From the NCBI GenBank assembly GCA_017401985.1, contig JAFPNK010000086.1:1-37932 (forward strand): 37,932 nt of DNA, in the 5' to 3' direction. The notes below the pieces were generated by a model. The model worked only from the letters and a program-made list of their open reading frames with translations, searched no databases and had not been told where the DNA came from. Positions 33,988-37,932 of this stretch are shown one piece after another (within the stretch, counting starts at the first letter, position 1; each line of letters opens with the position of its first letter). This DNA comes from Paludibacteraceae bacterium. Lineage in GTDB: Bacteria; Bacteroidota; Bacteroidia; Bacteroidales; Paludibacteraceae. Position numbers and translations under genes: made by a program.

Positions 33988-34019
33988 TTTGCATATATGC
34001 AATTTTTGTTGTACCTTTG
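33988..34019 (+). promoter_or_regulatory. secG promoter
   Basis: TTTG (33988-33991), 20 bases, TACCTTTG (34012-34019). The palindrome GCATATATGC (33991-34000) follows the -33 box, as in the recA promoter. Confidence 0.8.
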
Positions 34020-34054
34020 CACCCGATTTTGCGGACTATGCCCAATGGATAATT

Positions 34055-34126
34055 GGTCCTACAACGCAGTGATCCTACAGCGTAGCGATCTTACAGTGTA
34101 ACGGTCCTACAGTCCGCAGGACGGTC
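34055..34126 (+). repeat. Tandem array of 16-bp hairpin units in the secG 5' leader
   Basis: Units: GGTCCTACAACGCAGT (34055-34070), GATCCTACAGCGTAGC (34071-34086), GATCTTACAGTGTAAC (34087-34102), a 20-bp variant with GTCCT/AGGAC arms (34103-34122), then GGTC. Unit 2 folds as CTAC-AGC-GTAG and unit 3 as TTAC-AGT-GTAA, a compensatory C-G to T-A exchange. It lies between the promoter and the ATG, so it is transcribed. Confidence 0.85.
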
Positions 34127-34163
34127 ATAAAAATTTGTAAAATATTAAAAATTTTTATATACT

Positions 34164-34466
34164 ATGTACATTTTTATTACAGTTTTAATCTTTTTAGCCG
34201 CTATCTTGCTGACGCTGCTTGTGTTGGTTCAGAACAGCAAGGGCGGAGGTTTGGCAGCAGGCTTTTCGAGCGGTAACCAAGTAATGGGTGCGCCGAAGAC
34301 AGCAGACTTCCTCGAGAAAACAACCTGGACGCTCCTGGCTATCATCGTTGCAATGTGCATCGTTTCAGCCGGCGTTTTGAAGGCTGAGCGTCAGCAACAG
34401 AATGAAGCAGCTGCTACCGAGATTGTTACTGACGGTTCCGACGCTCCGGCTGAGACCGCAGAATAA
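34164..34466 (+). CDS. secG: Preprotein translocase subunit SecG
   Basis: 100 residues. It is the accessory subunit of the SecYEG channel in the inner membrane. Two membrane segments (~2-23 and ~52-72) flank the conserved cytoplasmic loop 'LVQNSKGGGLAAGFSSGNQVMG'-like region, with Gly-rich and 'LEKTTW' motifs of the family. The tail is Ala/Thr/acidic and probably disordered. The ATG follows an AT palindrome, AAAAATTTTT (34147-34156). A terminator follows at 34491. Confidence 0.93.
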   Translation: MYIFITVLIFLAAILLTLLVLVQNSKGGGLAAGFSSGNQVMGAPKTADFLEKTTWTLLAIIVAMCIVSAGVLKAERQQQNEAAATEIVTDGSDAPAETAE

Positions 34467-34490
34467 TCCCTATTCTACCAACCAATAAGA

Positions 34491-34520
34491 ACAGACAGCC
34501 CACGCTGCCTGTTTTTATTT
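34491..34520 (+). terminator. secG terminator
   Basis: ACAGACAGC pairs with GCTGCCTGT (one mismatch) across four bases, followed by TTTTATTTT. The stretch to 34648 holds two small hairpins (TATAG/CTATA at ~34521-34535; CCCC/GGGG at 34626-34638) and no gene. Confidence 0.8.
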
Positions 34521-34648
34521 TATAGTTGCGCTATAATAAATGTTTTTTTTAAAAATTATTAAGGCGTTAATGAGAGCGGACCGAGAGATTTCCCTGACAA
34601 TCACCTGACATTTACCTGCGTGCACCCCCTAATTGGGGTACCACTCCA

Positions 34649-34684
34649 ACAATCAAAGGCAGCCGTCAAGCTGCCTTTGATTGT
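34649..34684. terminator. 15-bp-stem hairpin after the small ORF (minus strand)
   Basis: ACAATCAAAGGCAGC pairs perfectly with GCTGCCTTTGATTGT across six bases. On the minus strand the stem ends in TTTGATTGTT, serving as terminator for the T9SS protein/small-ORF transcript. It may also stop read-through from secG. Confidence 0.75.
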
Positions 34685-34707
34685 ACATTTCGCCTATGCG
34701 ATCGGGT

Positions 34708-34824
34708 TTAGTCGCCTGTTATTTCTTCCGGAGCATTACCTCCGAAGGTAATACTGGCGCAAATAATTGTTGTTGGCATCAATGCCGTTACTTCCATTTC
34801 CGGTTGATTATATTGCTTTTTCAT
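34708..34824 (-). CDS. 38-residue small protein downstream of the large T9SS gene
   Basis: ATG at 34824-34822, TAA at 34710-34708, with the purine-rich AAAGGAAAAG nine or so bases upstream as a plausible ribosome site. The product starts MKKQYNQPEMEVTALMP, continues with a short hydrophobic part ending in 'ICAS', then Gly-Gly and an acidic end 'PEEITGD'. The 'MKK-x-Y-x-x-P-x-x-E-V' opening recalls short hypothetical proteins I remember from Bacteroidales. It starts 33 bases after the stop of the large T9SS gene and before a terminator, so it is probably co-transcribed. The single Cys and the lack of a normal signal peptide leave its role open: peptide precursor, small membrane-associated protein or regulator. 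Confidence 0.65.
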   Translation of the reverse strand: MKKQYNQPEMEVTALMPTTIICASITFGGNAPEEITGD

Positions 34825-34839
34825 AATTCTTTTCCTTTC

Positions 34840-34856
34840 AACATTAAACATTCAAC
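34840..34856. repeat. Two 7-bp units AACATTA/AACATTC before the small ORF
   Basis: The same heptamer type as before topB and lptE, again in a minus-strand spacer between a stop codon and the next start. Confidence 0.7.
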
Positions 34857-34857
34857 C

Positions 34858-37800
34858 TTACTTTACCAAACGACCTGTTGCGTCATACATCTTCTCACCA
34901 CGGATAATGTAGAGTTGGCCATCAATCATAACCTTAATCGGAGTCTCATCTGCGTTCAGTTCTCCCACTCCTGTGGTTACCTGCGGAGCACCGATAACGC
35001 CCATAGAAACACGTCTGCGTCCTGGAGCAAGTGCCGGCTCAATCGGAGTAATCTCTGCCAACTTGATATATGCGCGGTTAGCACCTACCTTCACGTTCGT
35101 ACTTTCGTCTCCAACGTACAAGTATTGGTTGTTGTACAGCACATAATTGCCGTCATTCCGTGTCAAAACCTCTGTCGTGTATGAACCATACAAACCATTA
35201 CGGTTTCCTGCAGTAGCGTCAGCAGCGTCGGTATAGTAAACACCCAATTGGCTTACTCCTTCTTTCGGCAGGAAGATGTACGGTATACCAGCTTCCATCT
35301 CGCCATTCATGATCTGGTCGAAGAAGATCTTCTGTGAAGTAGCACCGTAGTATGCAACCTCAAACAGATCCGCACCAACCATCACACCACCATTCGGCAA
35401 GCAGATAGTTCCATAACGACCTTCAGTTGTCGGGCGAATATAATCTGCATCAGATACATCCGGATTAACATCAAACTTAATGTATTTGTAGTTCATGATG
35501 TCTTCCGTCAATACGCTTTCTTTATCATACAACGCTTTAATAGTCACCTCTCCGCCGGGAACTACTTGAGTATATGTAACTTCACCATTAGATGTCATGG
35601 AACCGGTTGCTACACCGTTGATGTACAATTCACGATCATTGCCGTCTCCCTTATCACTGGTACATGCGTAACGAATCGTCAATTTACCGGAGGTTGCCAC
35701 ATTGAAACGAATGGTCTGCGCTTGCAATTGACTATTGCTAACATATTTACCCTTTATTACCAGTGCACGAGCATTAAATTCCGGAGTATTGTTTACGCCG
35801 GATATATTCGCCAACAAGAACTCCTCCGTATTATTCGGGAAGCTTTTCTTGCTGGATGCCGCTGCAGCGCCTGCAAAGTTCCATTCACTTGTCTCCGTTA
35901 CATCCAGTTGCGTATAGGACTCAATCACGGTCACGGTGCAAGTATTCTCAATTGAACCATTCAGAACAACCTTCACCGTTACAGAACCTAATGCCACTCC
36001 TGTCACCTCACCTGTGCTAGGATCAATATTCGCAATCGTTCCTTCACCGGCACCTTCTATACTCCATACTTGACTGCTAACATAGGCATCAGCAACCGGA
36101 GCTAACGTCATGGTCGGCGTTACTATACCGCCAATAGCCACTACTGCATCATCAAGTGTAACACCCGTCAAAACGGCAGGACGATAAATGCTAAACGTCT
36201 TGAAGGCACTTTGCGAGTTGTCCCTCATAAGATAGAACTCATACTCACCTATCAGCGGACTTGCAGCAGGAATAGTGAATGTCTTTCCACTCGTTGTGTA
36301 CAAGTCTGTACCTGCTACTTTTTGAATCTTCAACTCACGACTCGGGGTAGAAGTGAACGATAGCACATCACCCTCTTGGAGCGCGCAGTCCAAATCTACC
36401 TTCACCGTTACATCGCCATTTGCGTTAAACGAGTATTCACCATTGGCATCAATCTTTCCAATGCGCTTAGTGGAACTCTTGCTACCCGAATAAGCCTTAC
36501 CACCGGTATAGGTAGCACCGATTTCTAAGCCGAACTCATTATTCTCATTATACTCGGTATCTTCCGGATCCGTGATACTCATCGAGAATACCGTTCCATA
36601 TGTCGGACAAGGAATAGCCGCGTACTTAGCATAGACATTCGTAGCTGCAGTGATAGTAATAGTATTCAATTCAACAACCGCACCACCATCGGTCTCACTC
36701 CAACCAAGGAAGTTATATCCTTTCTTTGCTGTCGAAATGCCGGTAGCCGTCGGATGACCATTCTCTGCAACCTCTTCGGTACCCATAGAACTCTCGCCAT
36801 CCTTATACGTTACGGTGTAGTAAACAGGTTTCAGTTGCAGATTCAGCGTAACAACAGCATCCTCAGTACCCATCGTGATAGTTGCAGGGTTAGCCGAAGC
36901 GTCAGCTATGCTTGCTCCTGCACCGCTAATCGTCCAGTTAACGAACTCATAGGCCTCGTCAATATCACTATAGGTAGCTGTGGTGGTCAAGCCCTCGCGT
37001 ACCGAACTTGCGCCCAGCGTTACAGTACCCTTACCTGCAATATTAACCTCACTCGTTAAGTTGTGATATATGATTGCATCACCACAATTTGAAACCTTCA
37101 AGCTCTTCAAATAAACGGTGTTATTACGCCAGAGTTGGAACTCATTGGTTCCTGCCAAGCCATCGTTCGCTACAACAGTATAAGTAAAGGTCTCTTCTGC
37201 TCCATTTGATGCGGCATTGGTTCCATCTACCCAGCAGGTAAAGGCATTAATCTTATTTCCATTTGCATCATAGAGGAACAAACCACGTGTTTTTTCACCT
37301 CCGGCAACAAGCGTCATGGAAATCCTCGTTCCTACAACTATTTCGTTATTAAGAACAACATTCACCTTCACACCACTCTCCGAACCAAATTGCAAGCCAG
37401 CACTTGTATATGCTAACTTATTTGCTTTCGCAAGAACTGTCATTGTTGCGCCCGTTGAGCCGGTCTGCATATTTATCTCATCACCTACAGCAGTAGGAGC
37501 TTCTCCACTCATCGCCGGCCACAATTCAGCGCAACCGGCAAAGGCGGTCCACTTAGCATACAACACAGTTGCTTCCGTTACAACATCTGTATTAAAGTCC
37601 CAAGCATTCGCACAGCCAGCCTCTTTATACCAACCGCCGAATTCATAGCCTATTGCTGTCGGATCAGCAGGTTTAGTCACTTTTCCATTCTCTACTACAT
37701 CCTGCTTTGTAGGTGCCGTTCCGTGATCATTCATATTAAACGTAACCTCATAAGTAGGAGCAGATAAAATCCATTTTGCATAATACTCTGCGTCCCAAGT

Positions 37801-37932
37801 GTCAGTGGTTCCTATCTCGGTAGTCAAACAATGTGTATCATCAAAACCACAAGGTGCATTTTCGCCACAAGGAGAACTGCTTGTACTACTCTCATCCACA
37901 CACCACGCATTATACCAGCCTCCAAACGTGTA
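34858..37932 (-). CDS. Large T9SS surface protein with InlB-type repeats and a Big_2-like domain (5' end outside window)
   Basis: The frame is open to the window edge, giving at least 1024 residues; the GTG at 37899 is only an internal codon, and the upstream codons 'YTFGGWYNAWC' already belong to a repeat. InlB/Flg_new-type repeats are visible: 'YEFGGWYKEAG', ending 'VLYAKWTA', and 'YNFLGWSETDGG', ending 'VYAKYAA'. A bacterial Ig-like Big_2 domain follows around 'ANIDPSTGEVTGVALGSVTV'. Between them are beta-sandwich regions of unknown type. The C-terminus has 'IDGQLYIIRGEKMYDATGR', a T9SS sorting tail. It probably acts as a surface adhesin or ligand-binding protein. A small ORF follows 33 bp downstream. 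Confidence 0.85.
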   Translation of the reverse strand, partial: YTFGGWYNAWCVDESSTSSSPCGENAPCGFDDTHCLTTEIGTTDTWDAEYYAKWILSAPTYEVTFNMNDHGTAPTKQDVVENGKVTKPADPTAIGYEFGGWYKEAGCANAWDFNTDVVTEATVLYAKWTAFAGCAELWPAMSGEAPTAVGDEINMQTGSTGATMTVLAKANKLAYTSAGLQFGSESGVKVNVVLNNEIVVGTRISMTLVAGGEKTRGLFLYDANGNKINAFTCWVDGTNAASNGAEETFTYTVVANDGLAGTNEFQLWRNNTVYLKSLKVSNCGDAIIYHNLTSEVNIAGKGTVTLGASSVREGLTTTATYSDIDEAYEFVNWTISGAGASIADASANPATITMGTEDAVVTLNLQLKPVYYTVTYKDGESSMGTEEVAENGHPTATGISTAKKGYNFLGWSETDGGAVVELNTITITAATNVYAKYAAIPCPTYGTVFSMSITDPEDTEYNENNEFGLEIGATYTGGKAYSGSKSSTKRIGKIDANGEYSFNANGDVTVKVDLDCALQEGDVLSFTSTPSRELKIQKVAGTDLYTTSGKTFTIPAASPLIGEYEFYLMRDNSQSAFKTFSIYRPAVLTGVTLDDAVVAIGGIVTPTMTLAPVADAYVSSQVWSIEGAGEGTIANIDPSTGEVTGVALGSVTVKVVLNGSIENTCTVTVIESYTQLDVTETSEWNFAGAAAASSKKSFPNNTEEFLLANISGVNNTPEFNARALVIKGKYVSNSQLQAQTIRFNVATSGKLTIRYACTSDKGDGNDRELYINGVATGSMTSNGEVTYTQVVPGGEVTIKALYDKESVLTEDIMNYKYIKFDVNPDVSDADYIRPTTEGRYGTICLPNGGVMVGADLFEVAYYGATSQKIFFDQIMNGEMEAGIPYIFLPKEGVSQLGVYYTDAADATAGNRNGLYGSYTTEVLTRNDGNYVLYNNQYLYVGDESTNVKVGANRAYIKLAEITPIEPALAPGRRRVSMGVIGAPQVTTGVGELNADETPIKVMIDGQLYIIRGEKMYDATGRLVK

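Noticed and set aside
34055..34126. CRISPR array
   Set aside because: Units of 16-20 bp are directly adjacent with no spacers and no cas genes are near.

Overview
The window reads as a Bacteroidota genome segment, most likely Bacteroidales from a gut or other polysaccharide-rich habitat. Direct signs are a SusC/SusD pair, four proteins with type IX secretion (T9SS) C-terminal sorting tails, Bacteroidota-type promoters (TTTG, 20 bases, TAnnTTTG) and AT-rich translation starts without a clear Shine-Dalgarno. The first ~1250 bases do not match the rest: they are roughly three-quarters A+T, rich in Asn/Lys/Glu codons, and hold one 5'-truncated ORF of eukaryote-like flavour. The composition changes abruptly at ~1245-1270, next to a perfect 30-bp Gly-codon repeat. 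I treat this as a probable assembly chimera or a foreign insertion.

Layout. 1254-9203: a plus-strand block of a large T9SS-type surface protein, a small exported protein and five tandem paralogous two-lobed lipoproteins, closed by a strong terminator. 9204-10724: four 11-bp direct repeats, a promoter and another T9SS cargo protein with an OB-fold-like region. 10744-17705: housekeeping genes (tyrS, tRNA-Gln, rplY/ctc, pth, S4/Hsp15 protein, DUF4924-like, nth, recA, FAD-dependent oxidoreductase). 17736-18434 (minus): a small T9SS cargo protein. 18565-26918 (minus): a compact pectin locus, susC-susD-PL1 pectate lyase-GH28 polygalacturonase. 27053-33920 (minus): sigma-54-type activator, lptE, wza-like, wzc-like, topB. 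34164-34466: secG, divergent from the activator. 34708-37932 (minus): a large T9SS/InlB-repeat protein cut by the window end, followed by a 38-residue small ORF.

How parts fit together. The pectin locus gives surface capture (SusC/D), chain cleavage (PL1) and galacturonate release (GH28). The wza/wzc-like pair belongs to polysaccharide export and lptE to LPS assembly; both serve the cell envelope. The T9SS cargo proteins and lipoproteins would decorate the surface.

The least expected layer is repetitive. Short hairpin-forming or tandem units sit in spacers and, in frame, inside coding genes. A 16-bp tandem unit occurs both in the secG 5' leader and inside the FAD oxidoreductase gene (17 of 18 bases identical over one stretch). 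Perfect hairpins interrupt the FAD oxidoreductase and topB at places that look expanded or divergent. Tandem 7-bp repeats of different sequence recur at several loci, including a 49-bp array inside the sigma-54 activator gene. This resembles in concept the Rickettsia palindromic elements that insert in frame, but I could not test it by search. All functions are inferred from sequence recognition alone.
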